64,000 bases of DNA from Rhizobiaceae bacterium. Its GTDB lineage: Bacteria > Pseudomonadota > Alphaproteobacteria > Rhizobiales > Rhizobiaceae. The notes below the pieces were generated by a model that was not told the origin of the DNA, did not search any database, and saw only the letters and a program-made list of their open reading frames with translations. Within the stretch, counting starts at the first letter, position 1; each line of letters starts with the position of its first letter. Location of the stretch: positions 496,001-560,000 of the forward strand of contig JAMLJB010000001.1 in NCBI GenBank assembly GCA_023953835.1. Reading direction: 5' to 3'. Both the position numbers and the translations under genes were made by a program. This document shows positions 28,458 to 37,419 of the stretch, piece by piece.

Positions 28458-28964
28458 CTACTTCCTAGACGCCGGGACGATTTCACCGTCGAGCCGTTTG
28501 GTTGCAAGGCCGCGTGCGATTGCCGCTGAACCCTGACCGCTTCGCGACAGCGACGACGCCTGCCTCTTGGTGATCAGCAGCCCTTCCACCAGCGCCCGAT
28601 TGCCCGCGAAAATGCGTTTCAGGAACGGGGTCCGCGACTTCCGCGCGCGGGAAAAGCGCCCGGCCATCGTGGCGCGCGACACGTGCCGCGCAGCCGAATC
28701 GATCCAGCCGTCCACAAGCGTAGCGCCCGGCTCAAGCAGCAGCAGCCAGTCCGATTTTGCGCGCCGCACGCCTTCCGCCGCGCCGCCGCTGGGCAGCCAG
28801 ACGCAACCGGCCTCGTCTGCCACCCGGTGCGAGTGATCGGTCGATCCGAGATCGCAAACGATCACCTCGCGCACCACGCCTTCGACCGCGCCGTTAACCA
28901 GCGAAGCCAGTGTGCGCGCCAGTTCTTCCTCGTCGTTTCTGGTTTCTATGACCACAGAAAGCAT
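28458..28964 (-). CDS. compact glycosyltransferase family 2-like protein
   Basis: A 168-residue protein with the start of a GT-A fold: MLSVVIETRNDEEELARTLASL, the DLGSTDHSHRVADEAG segment where GT2 enzymes have DDGS, and SDWLLLLEPGATLVDGW in place of DxD. The acidic DxD is altered and the usual C-terminal half is missing, so catalytic activity is doubtful. The last 60 residues are basic. ATG 28964 is chosen; a longer in-frame start at 29045 would run through the LexA-like box upstream. Confidence 0.65.
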   Translation of the reverse strand: MLSVVIETRNDEEELARTLASLVNGAVEGVVREVIVCDLGSTDHSHRVADEAGCVWLPSGGAAEGVRRAKSDWLLLLEPGATLVDGWIDSAARHVSRATMAGRFSRARKSRTPFLKRIFAGNRALVEGLLITKRQASSLSRSGQGSAAIARGLATKRLDGEIVPASRK

Positions 28965-29019
28965 ATCCGGCAAATAACCGAGTCCGGCCAAATTGGCCAG
29001 ATAACCATGCGTGGAAATT

Positions 29020-29034
29020 GTTCTTGCTTTGTTC
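29020..29034. promoter_or_regulatory. LexA-like SOS box (GTTC-N7-GTTC)
   Basis: GTTC at 29020-29023 and GTTC at 29031-29034 are spaced by exactly seven bases (TTGCTTT), the alphaproteobacterial LexA recognition pattern. It lies between divergent genes, 56 bases before the glycosyltransferase ATG and 140 bases before the radical SAM ATG. A 19-bp palindrome (29028-29046) overlaps its right half. Confidence 0.55.
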
Positions 29035-29173
29035 CGACGGAACAAATAGGAATAGTTTCATCTCGAATGCGATTCGTCTGGAAAGCCGCGCAAGCGGATT
29101 CGATACGGAGACGGGCGGAATGGAACAGATTTCGAATGCCGATGTTGCAGCCTTCAAGCAAGGAGGCTCATCC

Positions 29174-30274
29174 ATGGCCAATGCCATTGTCGAGGAACGC
29201 GGGCTGCGCATCGATCATGCGCGCCGCCGCGGTCGCGGGGCGGGCGTCAACCCCAGCGGTCGCTACGAGCCGCTCAGCCGCGACGTGTTCGACGACGGCT
29301 GGAATTCGCTCGACGAATTGCCGCCGTTCAAGACCGAGGTGCAGGTCGAGCGGCCGCGCCAGATCATCACGCGCAACGAATCGCCGGATATTTCCTTCGA
29401 CCGGTCGATCAATCCCTATCGCGGCTGCGAGCACGGCTGCATTTACTGCTTCGCCCGCCCGACCCACGCCTATATGGGCCTTTCGCCGGGGTTGGATTTC
29501 GAATCGAAGCTGTTCGCCAAGCCGGATGCGGCAAGGCTGCTGGACAAGGAATTGTCGAAGCCGGGCTATGAGCCGCGCACCATCGCCATCGGCACCAATA
29601 CCGACCCGTACCAGCCGATTGAAAAGCAATACCGCATCATGCGCGAGGTGCTTGAGGTGCTGGAGGCGCGCAACCATCCGGTCGGCATCGTGACCAAGTC
29701 GGCGCTTGTCGCGCGGGACATCGACATCCTGTCGCGCATGGCGGAGCGCGGGCTGGCGAAGGTCGCGCTTTCGATCACGACACTCGACCGCAAGCTGGCG
29801 CGCACCATGGAGCCGCGCGCGGCAACGCCTGCGAAACGGCTCGAAACGCTGAGGCAACTCAGCGATGCGGGCATTCCGGCTTCCGTCATGGTCGCTCCCA
29901 TCGTGCCCGGCCTGAACGACAGCGAGATCGAGCGGATACTGGACTCCGCGCAGGCGGCGGGCGCCCGGGAGGCGGGTTATGTCATCCTGCGCCTGCCGCT
30001 GGAGGTCGCGCCCATCTTCAAGGACTGGCTGCTGCGGCACTATCCCGACCGCTACCGCCACGTCATGTCGCTGGTTCGTTCGATGCGCGACGGCAAGGAT
30101 TATGATTCGGAGTGGGGCAAGCGCATGCGTGGCTCCGGCCCCTATGCGTGGCAGATCGGTCGCCGCTTCGAGATCGCGTGCAAGAAGCTCGGCCTCAATA
30201 TCGAGCGCCGGCCGCTGCGCACCGATCTCTTCGTGCAGGCTCGGCAAGGTGGCGAACAGCTCATCCTTCTGTAG
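29174..30274 (+). CDS. PA0069-family radical SAM protein
   Basis: A 366-residue radical SAM enzyme with the cluster-binding motif in YRGCEHGCIYCFARP (CxxxCxxC, about residues 76-83), preceded by NESPDISFDRSINPY. The family, also called Rv2578c/PA0069, resembles spore photoproduct lyase in its core, and its substrate is unknown. ATG 29174 has a perfect AGGAGG 8 bases upstream; longer in-frame starts read through the regulatory region. The LexA-like box in the 209-base leader hints at a role in DNA damage responses, which is inference. Confidence 0.88.
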   Translation: MANAIVEERGLRIDHARRRGRGAGVNPSGRYEPLSRDVFDDGWNSLDELPPFKTEVQVERPRQIITRNESPDISFDRSINPYRGCEHGCIYCFARPTHAYMGLSPGLDFESKLFAKPDAARLLDKELSKPGYEPRTIAIGTNTDPYQPIEKQYRIMREVLEVLEARNHPVGIVTKSALVARDIDILSRMAERGLAKVALSITTLDRKLARTMEPRAATPAKRLETLRQLSDAGIPASVMVAPIVPGLNDSEIERILDSAQAAGAREAGYVILRLPLEVAPIFKDWLLRHYPDRYRHVMSLVRSMRDGKDYDSEWGKRMRGSGPYAWQIGRRFEIACKKLGLNIERRPLRTDLFVQARQGGEQLILL

Positions 30275-30388
30275 CCCGGTTTCCAGTTCCGCCCGCTCTT
30301 TCCCCGGAGCGGCGGTTTCCTTCCCCGCCTCTCCCCCGGCAGGGAAGGTCTTGCGGAGAATTGGAACGGGTGCGAGTCTCGCCGCGAT

Positions 30389-31063
30389 ATGGCTCGACCG
30401 CGTTCTGATTCTCCGCCCCTGTTCGAGATTCTCGAAAAGCCCGACTTCGCGATCGAGGCGAAGGCCCGCAAGGACGGGCTGTGGCCGGTGGCCGGCCTCG
30501 ACGAGGCGGGGCGCGGGCCGCTCGCCGGGCCTGTTGTGGCGGCTGCCGTCATTCTCGACCCGGACAACATCCCGGACGGACTGGATGATTCCAAGAGGCT
30601 CAGTCGCGAGCAGCGCGAGGCGTTGTTCCAGCAAATCCTGAACAGCGCACCCGGCATTTCATTCGCCTCGGTATCGGCGGAGGGGATCGACCGTATCAAC
30701 ATCCTGCGCGCCAGCCTGGAAGCCATGCGCCGTGCGCTCTGCGCGCTTCCCATGCGGCCTTTGCTGGCGCTGGCGGACGGACGCGACATTCCGCCCGGCC
30801 TGCCTTGCGAGGGCCGCGCACTGGTGAAGGGCGACCAGCGCTCGCAGTCCATCGCCGCTGCGTCCATCGTTGCAAAGGTCATGCGCGACCGCATGATGTC
30901 CTGCTGCGCCGAGCGTAACGAGCGCTATGGCTTTCATGTTCACGCGGGCTATGCGACGGAACGCCATCGCGCCGCAATCGAGATTCACGGTCCCGCGCCG
31001 CGCCTCCACCGCATGAGCTTTTCGCCCTTCCGCCTCGAGGCGGAAATCGTCACGCTCGTTTAG
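30389..31063 (+). CDS. rnhB: ribonuclease HII
   Basis: RNase HII cuts RNA in RNA-DNA hybrids and nicks at single ribonucleotides in DNA, starting ribonucleotide excision repair. The 224-residue protein has the catalytic [13 protein letters not shown] block near residues 38-50 and the later [19 protein letters not shown] and [12 protein letters not shown] segments. Length and layout are normal. It lies 114 bases after the radical SAM gene and is convergent with the aminopeptidase gene. Confidence 0.95.
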   Translation: MARPRSDSPPLFEILEKPDFAIEAKARKDGLWPVAGLDEAGRGPLAGPVVAAAVILDPDNIPDGLDDSKRLSREQREALFQQILNSAPGISFASVSAEGIDRINILRASLEAMRRALCALPMRPLLALADGRDIPPGLPCEGRALVKGDQRSQSIAAASIVAKVMRDRMMSCCAERNERYGFHVHAGYATERHRAAIEIHGPAPRLHRMSFSPFRLEAEIVTLV

Positions 31064-31085
31064 GCTAAGTGCAGGAACGTGCGGG

Positions 31086-32333
31086 CTACACCCACTCGCC
31101 CTTGCGCATGACCGGCGTGCGATTGCCCGCCGAATCAAGTCCATCGACGTCGATTTCGCCGGAGCCGATCATCCAGTCGATATGGATGAAGGAACGATTG
31201 CCGCCGCGCGCGGCGATTTCCTCGGCGGTGAGCTTCGCGCCGTCGATGAAGCAGTCCGAATAGCATTGGCCGAGCGCGATGTGGCACGCGGCGTTTTCAT
31301 CATAGAGCGTGTTGTAGAACAGCAGCCCGCTTTTCGAGATCGGCGAGGAATGCGGCACCAGCGCGACTTCTCCCAGCCGTCGCGACCCTTCATCCGTATC
31401 CAGCACCTTGAGAAGCACCTGTTCGCCGCGCGTGGCGCGCGCCTCGACGATCTTTCCGCCCTCGAAGCGCATTTCGATCCCGTCGATCAGCGTGCCCTGA
31501 TGCGACAGCGGCTTGGTGGAGCGCACAAAGCCATCCACACGCATGGCATGCGGCGTGGTGAACACTTCCTCGCTGGGCAGGTTCGGGTTGCAGGTCGCGC
31601 CGTTCTTGGCGAGCGAGGCCCCTCCTTTCCACGCGTGACCATCCGCGAGGCCGACTGTCAGGTCCGTGCCCGGACCCTTGAAGTGCAGCGCGTGAAAGCG
31701 GCTCTCGTTCAGCCGCGCGGTGCGGCGATGCAGGTCCGCATTGTGCGCCTTCCATGCGGCGACCGGATCGGGCTGGTCGACGCGCGTTGCGGCAAAGATC
31801 GCATTCGCGAGCTTGGCGACCGCCGTGTCCTCATCGTCGTTCGGGAAAATCTTCGCGGCCCAGGTCGGGTTCGGATAGGACAGGATCGTCCAGTTGATAT
31901 CGAAGCCGGTGATCTTCTCGCGCACGGGCGTATAGGCGATCGAGTTTGCCTTGTTGGCACGGCCAACCTTGTCGGGGTCCTCGTTGGCGAGCAGCATCGG
32001 GTCTTCGGCATAGATCGCCAGCCGCGCGGCATTGTCGCCGAACGCCTTGGCGATGCCGTCATAGAGCCAACCCGTCGCACGGTCGAAGGAAAAGTCCTGC
32101 GCGTAGCGGTAGCGCGCGAGCGTCAGTTCCTCGTCCGAGAACAGCGTCGTGACGAGGCCCGCGCCGGCCTTGTAGGCGTGCTCGGCGATGCGGCGCGCCA
32201 AGGGGGCAGCCACCAGCGGCGCGGTCATGATGAGGTCTTGCCCCTGCTGGAGCCCCAGACCGACAGACACGGCGACCTGCGCCAGCCGGTCGAGCTTGTC
32301 GGGATCGATGAGGGCGGAACTTGAAGCAGTCAT
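31086..32333 (-). CDS. M29 family metalloaminopeptidase
   Basis: A 415-residue leucyl aminopeptidase of the AmpS/aminopeptidase T family, a two-metal exopeptidase in the cytoplasm. Characteristic parts are LIMTAPLVAAPLARRIAEHAYKAG near the start, FHALHFKGPGTDLTVGL, CNPNLPSEEVFTTPH, the metal-ligand region LGEVALVPHSSPIS and the end NRSFIHIDWMIGSGEIDVDG. ATG 32333 is the first sensible start; an open frame continues upstream into non-homologous sequence. Downstream of the PYROXD2-like gene by 85 bases. Confidence 0.92.
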   Translation of the reverse strand: MTASSSALIDPDKLDRLAQVAVSVGLGLQQGQDLIMTAPLVAAPLARRIAEHAYKAGAGLVTTLFSDEELTLARYRYAQDFSFDRATGWLYDGIAKAFGDNAARLAIYAEDPMLLANEDPDKVGRANKANSIAYTPVREKITGFDINWTILSYPNPTWAAKIFPNDDEDTAVAKLANAIFAATRVDQPDPVAAWKAHNADLHRRTARLNESRFHALHFKGPGTDLTVGLADGHAWKGGASLAKNGATCNPNLPSEEVFTTPHAMRVDGFVRSTKPLSHQGTLIDGIEMRFEGGKIVEARATRGEQVLLKVLDTDEGSRRLGEVALVPHSSPISKSGLLFYNTLYDENAACHIALGQCYSDCFIDGAKLTAEEIAARGGNRSFIHIDWMIGSGEIDVDGLDSAGNRTPVMRKGEWV

Positions 32334-32418
32334 GGCACACCTTTCATTCTTTGTCGGCGCAGATTTAGAGCGCCCCACGCGCAAATGCCACCCATCCCTT
32401 GAAGGGGCGGCAATTGGC

Positions 32419-34023
32419 TCAGATCTTGCGCCGGTCGGCAATGATGCTGCGGGCGGCATTGTGTCCCGGCGCGCCGGTCACGCCACCGCCGGGATGCGTG
32501 CCGGAGCCGCACAGGTACAGGCCTTTCACGGGCGAGCGATAGTCCGCATAGCCCAGCATCGGTCGTGCACTGAACAATTGGTCGAGGCTCAGCGCCCCGT
32601 GAAAAATGTCGCCGCCGACGAGACCGAACGTGCGTTCGAGGTCGAGCGGGCTCATGATCTGGCGGCCAAGGACGCTGGCCTTGAAGCCGGGCGCGTGCCG
32701 GTCGACCGTCTCTATCATCAAATCCGCCACTTCCTCGCGATGATCGTCCCATGACCGGCCATCGGAAAGTTCAGGCTGCACGTGCTGGCAGAACAGGCTG
32801 GCGACATGCGCGCCCTTCGGCGCGAGGCTGTCGTCCAGCGTGGAGGGAATGAGCATTTCCACGACGGGCTCGCGGCTCCAGCCATGACGGCGGGCGTCGG
32901 TCCATGCGCGATCCATATAGTCGAGTGACGGCGCGATGATGATGCCTGCCGTGTGATGGTCTGCCGCCTCGCGGCCCGGCAGGCAGGAAAAGCTCGGCAG
33001 TTCCGACAGGGCGACATTCATGCGGAATGTGCCCGAGCCACATTTCCAGCGGCCCATCCTTGCGAGAAATTCCGGTGGCAGCGCATCGCCGGGCACAAGC
33101 CGCTCGAACAGCAGCCGGGGGTTGAGGTTGCTCACCACCGCCCTTGCCCGAACCGCCCGTCCATCCTCCAGCACGACGCCCGTCGCGCGGTCCTTTGCGA
33201 CGATGATTTCCCTGACCGGCGCATCCGTTTCGATCTCGACGCCACGCGCACGGCAAGCGGCGGCCATTGCCTGGGTGATCGCGCCCATGCCGCCAATGGC
33301 GTGTCCCCACGCCCCCTTCCTGCCATTCACCTCGCCGAAAACATGATGCAGCAGCACATAGGCCGTGTTCGGCGTGTAGGGGCTGGCGTAGTTCCCGACG
33401 ATGGAATCGAAGCCGAAGAGCGCCTTCACGCAATCCGTCTCGAACCAGCCGTCCAGATAGTCGGCGGCGGATTTGGTGAACAGGTCGAGAAGCGCGCGCC
33501 GCCTTTCCGGGGCGATGCGGCGCAGCCGGTTGCCGTCGGACAGCGCCCGCCATGCCTCGGCCATGGATGCGCGCCAGCCGCCTTCGACCATGTTGGGCGG
33601 CTGGCGGAGCACCAGATCGCGCAGCACATCGGCAATCGCTTCGATCTCGGCTCCATAGCCGTCATAGCGCTCGGCATCGCGGGTGCTGAAACGCGCGATC
33701 TCGCCTCGGGTCACGCCTTCGCCCGCCTTGAGGTATCTCCCATCCGGCAGCGGCAGGAAATTGCCGAGCCGCCGCTCGACGATCCGCAAACCGTGCGCGT
33801 GAAGGTCGAGATCGCGGATGATCTTCGGGTTGAGCAGGCTCACCGTGTAGGACGCGACCGAATTGCGGAAACCGGGAAGAAATTCCTCCGTCACCGCAGC
33901 CCCGCCGACGACGGAACGGCGCTCCAGCACCTTCACGCTAAACCCGGCGGCGGCCAGATAGGCCGCGCAGACAAGGCCGTTATGGCCAGCACCGACAATT
34001 GCGATATCGACTTGTTCACTCAT
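32419..34023 (-). CDS. FAD-dependent oxidoreductase, PYROXD2/phytoene-desaturase-like
   Basis: A 534-residue flavoprotein with an N-terminal dinucleotide-binding motif VDIAIVGAGHNGLVCAAYLA (residues 5-24), GGAAVTEEFLPGFRNSVASY after it, and the C-terminal FAD-contact region YLCGSGTHPGGGVTGAPGHNA. The pattern is that of the phytoene desaturase superfamily, closest to PYROXD2-type proteins. There are no other carotenoid genes nearby, so a carotenoid role is unlikely and the substrate is unknown. ATG 34023 gives the standard N-terminus. Confidence 0.88.
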   Translation of the reverse strand: MSEQVDIAIVGAGHNGLVCAAYLAAAGFSVKVLERRSVVGGAAVTEEFLPGFRNSVASYTVSLLNPKIIRDLDLHAHGLRIVERRLGNFLPLPDGRYLKAGEGVTRGEIARFSTRDAERYDGYGAEIEAIADVLRDLVLRQPPNMVEGGWRASMAEAWRALSDGNRLRRIAPERRRALLDLFTKSAADYLDGWFETDCVKALFGFDSIVGNYASPYTPNTAYVLLHHVFGEVNGRKGAWGHAIGGMGAITQAMAAACRARGVEIETDAPVREIIVAKDRATGVVLEDGRAVRARAVVSNLNPRLLFERLVPGDALPPEFLARMGRWKCGSGTFRMNVALSELPSFSCLPGREAADHHTAGIIIAPSLDYMDRAWTDARRHGWSREPVVEMLIPSTLDDSLAPKGAHVASLFCQHVQPELSDGRSWDDHREEVADLMIETVDRHAPGFKASVLGRQIMSPLDLERTFGLVGGDIFHGALSLDQLFSARPMLGYADYRSPVKGLYLCGSGTHPGGGVTGAPGHNAARSIIADRRKI

Positions 34024-34156
34024 CCGCCGTGCTCTACCGCACGGCGCGGGGTCGGTCCATTGCCACGGCAAATCGGTGGATCAAGCCACGAGACGCCGCA
34101 CAAGCGCCGAAAGGCGTGCTATGCGCGGATTGGTTCCAGCAAGCAGCGAGCGCGAC

Positions 34157-34501
34157 ATGACAACCCTCTACGGATTCAAGTCCTGCGACACGGTAAAGAA
34201 GGCGCGTCGATGGCTTGACGAGCACGGCATCGACTATCGCTGGTTCGACTACCGGGTGGAAAAGCTCGATCCCGCGACGCTCGATGGCTGGATCTCCCGC
34301 GCCGGATGGGAAGCCGTGCTGAACCGAAACAGCACCACCTTCAAGGAATTGCCGGAGAGCGAAAAGGCGGGGCTCGACGCCACCAAGGCGCGCGCGATGC
34401 TGCTTGCCGAAACCAACCTTATCAAACGGCCCGTGCTCGACACGGGCGATGCCCTACTGTTCGGCTTCAAGGCTGACGCCTATGCGCAGGCGGTTAAATA
34501 A
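34157..34501 (+). CDS. ArsC/Spx/YffB-like thioredoxin-fold protein
   Basis: A 114-residue thioredoxin-like protein with a single redox-type cysteine in YGFKSCDTVKKARRWLDEHG and the cis-proline region LIKRPVL. It matches the Spx/YffB branch of the ArsC family rather than classical arsenate reductases, which come with ars operons that are absent here. Function may be glutathione-dependent reduction of a small substrate. ATG 34157 was chosen; upstream in-frame codons are non-homologous. A hairpin separates it from the ATP synthase genes. Confidence 0.82.
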   Translation: MTTLYGFKSCDTVKKARRWLDEHGIDYRWFDYRVEKLDPATLDGWISRAGWEAVLNRNSTTFKELPESEKAGLDATKARAMLLAETNLIKRPVLDTGDALLFGFKADAYAQAVK

Positions 34502-34534
34502 CGAAAAAGAGAAAGCCGCCCCGAAGGCGGCTTT
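34502..34534 (-). terminator. intrinsic terminator of the ATP synthase Fo operon
   Basis: AAAGCCGCC (34512-34520) and GGCGGCTTT (34526-34534) form a 9-bp stem. Read leftward, the stem is followed by CTCTTTTTCG, so it serves the atp operon; it can also stall rightward transcripts from the ArsC-like gene. Confidence 0.85.
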
Positions 34535-34557
34535 CCTCAATGCGTCATTGAAATGAG

Positions 34558-35037
34558 TTAGTTCAGCTTGGCTTTCAGGTCGTTCAGCGAGGACTTGAAA
34601 AGTTCCGCTCCTGCCTTGGCGTCGACCTTGAGTTCCATCAGCTTGCGGGCCGCTTCCGTGGCGATGTCCACGGCGCTGGCGCGAACCTCGTTGACCGCCT
34701 CGCGCTCGGCCTGCGCAATCTTCTGCTCGGCCATCGCGCTGCGGCGGGTGACGAATTCCTCGGTCTTCTGCCGCGCTTCCTTCACAAGCTGCTCGGCCTC
34801 GCTCTTGGCGGCCTCAACGATGGCGGCTGCTTCCTGCTCGGCTTCCTTGCGCTTGCGCTGGTACTCGGCCAGCAATTGCTGCGCCTCTTCACGAAGGCGC
34901 CGCGCATCTTCAAGATCGCTTGCGATTTTTGTCGCCCGCTTATCGAGCGACGCGCCCAGCGTGCCCGGCACCTTGAGATAGACGACGATGGCCAGGAAAA
35001 TGACGAGTGCGACGAATGCCCAGAATGTTGCGTCCAT
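34558..35037 (-). CDS. atpF: ATP synthase Fo subunit b
   Basis: Part of the peripheral stalk that holds the F1 head static against the rotating c-ring. The 159-residue protein has one N-terminal membrane segment (FWAFVALVIFLAIVVYLKVP, residues 5-24) and then a long charged helix (KRKEAEQEAAAIVEAAKSEAE region), the normal b-subunit plan. It forms a heterodimer with b' encoded just upstream, an arrangement usual in photosynthetic bacteria and alphaproteobacteria. Last gene of the leftward operon, before a terminator. Confidence 0.93.
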   Translation of the reverse strand: MDATFWAFVALVIFLAIVVYLKVPGTLGASLDKRATKIASDLEDARRLREEAQQLLAEYQRKRKEAEQEAAAIVEAAKSEAEQLVKEARQKTEEFVTRRSAMAEQKIAQAEREAVNEVRASAVDIATEAARKLMELKVDAKAGAELFKSSLNDLKAKLN

Positions 35038-35046
35038 CTGGCCCTC

Positions 35047-35676
35047 CTAGTTCCTGACCGCCTTGACTGCGGCGGAAACGGTGGGCTTGTCCACCTTCGC
35101 ACCGGTCAATTGCTGGACGATGGCGGTTGCGGTGTCCTCAGCGATGCCACCGACTTCGGCCATCGCCTTCGACTTGATTCCCGCGATCCGCTTTTCGGCT
35201 TCCGCGAGCTTGGCTTCAAGCTCTGCTTCGATCTTCTTGCGCTCGCTTTCCGCATCGGCCTTGGCCGAATCGCGTGCGCCCTGCCCGATCGTATTGGCGT
35301 TGGAGCGCGCCTCGGCCAGTTCCTGCTCGTAGGCGGCGACCGCCGCGTCGGCGTCTTCCTTCATGCGCGCGGCCTGGTCGAGGTCCTGCGCAATGCGGTC
35401 GCGCCGCACTTCCAGGATCCCGCCGATGCGCGGCACGATGACCTTTTTCAGGAAGAGGTAGAAGAGGCCGAAAGTGATCGCCAGCCACAGGAGCTGCGAC
35501 GGGTAATTGCTTGGATCGAAAGGCGGAAATGCGCCTCCGCCATGCCCGGCGCCGGTTTCGGTATGCGTTTCGCCCGCAGCGGCATCCGCCGGTGCGGCAT
35601 GGGTTTCCCCTGCCGGTGCGTGCGATTCCCCCTCGGCCGGTTGGGCCTCCTGGGCATAAGCCGGTGTCACGAACAT
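35047..35676 (-). CDS. ATP synthase Fo subunit b'
   Basis: Second peripheral stalk subunit, 209 residues. An unusual N-terminal stretch of about 50 residues ([20 protein letters not shown] onward) is rich in Ala, His, Glu and Pro and precedes the single membrane segment ([20 protein letters not shown], about 62-81). A long Ala/Glu-rich helix follows. Extended low-complexity N-termini occur in rhizobial b' subunits. It lies 9 bases upstream of atpF. Gene naming varies (atpF', atpG, atpX). Confidence 0.92.
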   Translation of the reverse strand: MFVTPAYAQEAQPAEGESHAPAGETHAAPADAAAGETHTETGAGHGGGAFPPFDPSNYPSQLLWLAITFGLFYLFLKKVIVPRIGGILEVRRDRIAQDLDQAARMKEDADAAVAAYEQELAEARSNANTIGQGARDSAKADAESERKKIEAELEAKLAEAEKRIAGIKSKAMAEVGGIAEDTATAIVQQLTGAKVDKPTVSAAVKAVRN

Positions 35677-35737
35677 CTCGATCCCCTAATCCCTTGCGAT
35701 CCGGCCGCGTCACGCGGCCGGCGAACCATGCCCACTC

Positions 35738-35962
35738 TTATGCGAAGAGGAGGAGCAGCGCGACGAGCAGGGAGAAGATGCCCAGAGCTTCGGTCACGGC
35801 GAAGCCGAAGATCAGGCGGCCGAACTGGCCATCGGCAGCCGAGGGATTGCGCAGCGCGCCGGCCAGATAGTTGCCGAAAATGGTGCCCAGGCCGATACCG
35901 GCGCCACCCATGCCGAGGCATGCGATGCCAGCGCCAATTGCCTTTGCTGCTTCTACTTCCAT
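35738..35962 (-). CDS. atpE: ATP synthase Fo subunit c
   Basis: The 74-residue c subunit forms the proton-driven rotor ring. Two membrane helices are visible ([20 protein letters not shown] near the start and [20 protein letters not shown]), with the polar loop LRNPSA between them and the proton-carrying Glu at position 58 (VTEAL). There is no Na-binding signature, so it is a proton enzyme. Its small size is normal. It sits between atpB and the b' gene. Confidence 0.96.
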   Translation of the reverse strand: MEVEAAKAIGAGIACLGMGGAGIGLGTIFGNYLAGALRNPSAADGQFGRLIFGFAVTEALGIFSLLVALLLLFA

Positions 35963-36032
35963 TGTCCAACTCCTTTTGGATTCAAGTTCGGAATGCGTAT
36001 TTCCGGATGCGGTCCGGCGGACCGCACCATGC

Positions 36033-36782
36033 CTAGTGACCCGGATGGATCGCGTCGTTGAGGTACATGCAGGTCAGCACAGCGAAAACATAGGCCTGCA
36101 GGAATGCGACCAGGAATTCGAGCGCCGTGATGGCGACGGTCATCGCCAGCGGCAGGATCGATCCCGCGACGCCGACCGCGCCGAGCGCGGTGAGCGAGGT
36201 CACGAAGCCCGCGAACACCTTGAGCGTGATGTGGCCCGCCAGCATATTCGCGAAAAGACGAACGGAGAGGCTGATGGGGCGCGAAAGGAACGAAATGATC
36301 TCGATCAGCACCACGAGCGGTACGAGAACAATCGGCACGCCGTGCGGCACGAACAGTTTCAGGAACCCGAAGCCATGCTTCATGAAGCCGTAGACGACCA
36401 CCGTTCCGATGACCAGAAGCGCCAGCGCGAAGGTCACGATGATGTGGCTGGTGACGGTGAAGAAATAGGGAAACAGGCCGATCAGATTGGCCACCAGCAC
36501 GAACATGAACAGCGAGAACACAAAGGGGAAGAACTTCATTCCCTGCGTTCCGGCGGCGTCGCGCAGCATATTCGCCACGAATTCATAGGACATTTCCGAG
36601 ATCGACTGGAGGCGGTTCGGAACCAGCCCGCGGCTCGACGTGGTCAGGAAAAGGAATGCGCCCGCAGCAACAGCCGTTGCCACCATGAAGGCGGAAGAAT
36701 TGGTGAAGGAGAAATCAAAGCCGCCGATTTCGATCGGAATCCATTTGGAAATCTGGAACTGATGGATCGGATCGTTCGCCAC
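36033..36782 (-). CDS. atpB: ATP synthase Fo subunit a
   Basis: The 249-residue subunit a forms the proton half-channels beside the c-ring. It has five to six membrane helices and the essential arginine in [13 protein letters not shown], plus the typical C-terminal [21 protein letters not shown]. The start is GTG 36782. Gene order atpI-atpB-atpE-b'-b, with the F1 genes elsewhere, is the alphaproteobacterial split arrangement. Confidence 0.96.
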   Translation of the reverse strand: MANDPIHQFQISKWIPIEIGGFDFSFTNSSAFMVATAVAAGAFLFLTTSSRGLVPNRLQSISEMSYEFVANMLRDAAGTQGMKFFPFVFSLFMFVLVANLIGLFPYFFTVTSHIIVTFALALLVIGTVVVYGFMKHGFGFLKLFVPHGVPIVLVPLVVLIEIISFLSRPISLSVRLFANMLAGHITLKVFAGFVTSLTALGAVGVAGSILPLAMTVAITALEFLVAFLQAYVFAVLTCMYLNDAIHPGH

Positions 36783-36822
36783 GCTTGTGACCCCTCGTTA
36801 GACCTGCGCGCCAGCGCGCCGT

Positions 36823-37230
36823 TCACTTCCCGTCCGGTTTCCCGGCTTCGTCAGGCTGCCTTATGCCAGCATTGGCAACAAGTCCAGCCGAGCGCAGCAC
36901 ATTCAACACGCCTGCGCCAAATCCCAGCAGCAGGAAGATGATCAACCCCCAGGGCGAAGTCCCCGCCCAACTGTCGATCAACCAGCCGAGTCCCGCTCCG
37001 ACGACTACCCCCGCGATGAACTCGCTGGATAGTTTCAGCGCGTTGCCGTACCCGGAAACACTGCCCGACTTCGCTGCCTGGACGCCGGCCTGGCTTTCGG
37101 TACGCCTCGAAGCAAGCGAGGCTTCGAGTTCATTCCGGCGGCGCTCCAGCTCTTGGTCGCGAGGGTCCGGCTGCTCAGGCTCCACCGGCGCGGTCTTTCC
37201 GGCATTCCCCGGCTTGCCCGCACGGACCAT
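36823..37230 (-). CDS. atpI: ATP synthase protein I
   Basis: AtpI is a small membrane protein that assists assembly of the c-ring and is not part of the final enzyme. The 135-residue protein has a charged N-terminal half (QELERRRNELEASLASRR) and two membrane helices with the signature VVVGAGLGWLIDSWAGTSPWG followed by a second glycine-rich segment. ATG 37230 has GGGAGGT 6 bases upstream, so it is preferred over an ATG seven codons earlier. First gene of the Fo operon, with a promoter just before it. Confidence 0.88.
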   Translation of the reverse strand: MVRAGKPGNAGKTAPVEPEQPDPRDQELERRRNELEASLASRRTESQAGVQAAKSGSVSGYGNALKLSSEFIAGVVVGAGLGWLIDSWAGTSPWGLIIFLLLGFGAGVLNVLRSAGLVANAGIRQPDEAGKPDGK

Positions 37231-37286
37231 TGCGACCTCCCTGCCCGGCAAACCCGCAAACGGATTGCCGCTCCAAAGTCGCGCGC

Positions 37287-37315
37287 AACATAGTTAGGGG
37301 CGACGGCTACGTCAA
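37287..37315 (-). promoter_or_regulatory. predicted housekeeping promoter of the atp operon
   Basis: On the leftward strand, TTGACG (37310-37315) and TATGTT (37287-37292) are separated by 17 bases, matching the alphaproteobacterial sigma-70 pattern. Transcription would begin near 37280, leaving a leader of about 50 bases before atpI. Confidence 0.6.
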
Positions 37316-37419
37316 GCCGAGTCAGGGCCCCCGCGGCCTTGTATTTTTATGAATTATTTCAATGTCTTAGCCTAATGCGACATCGTGCCCTGCACGACTG
37401 CTCGCCAAATCGCGCCAGA

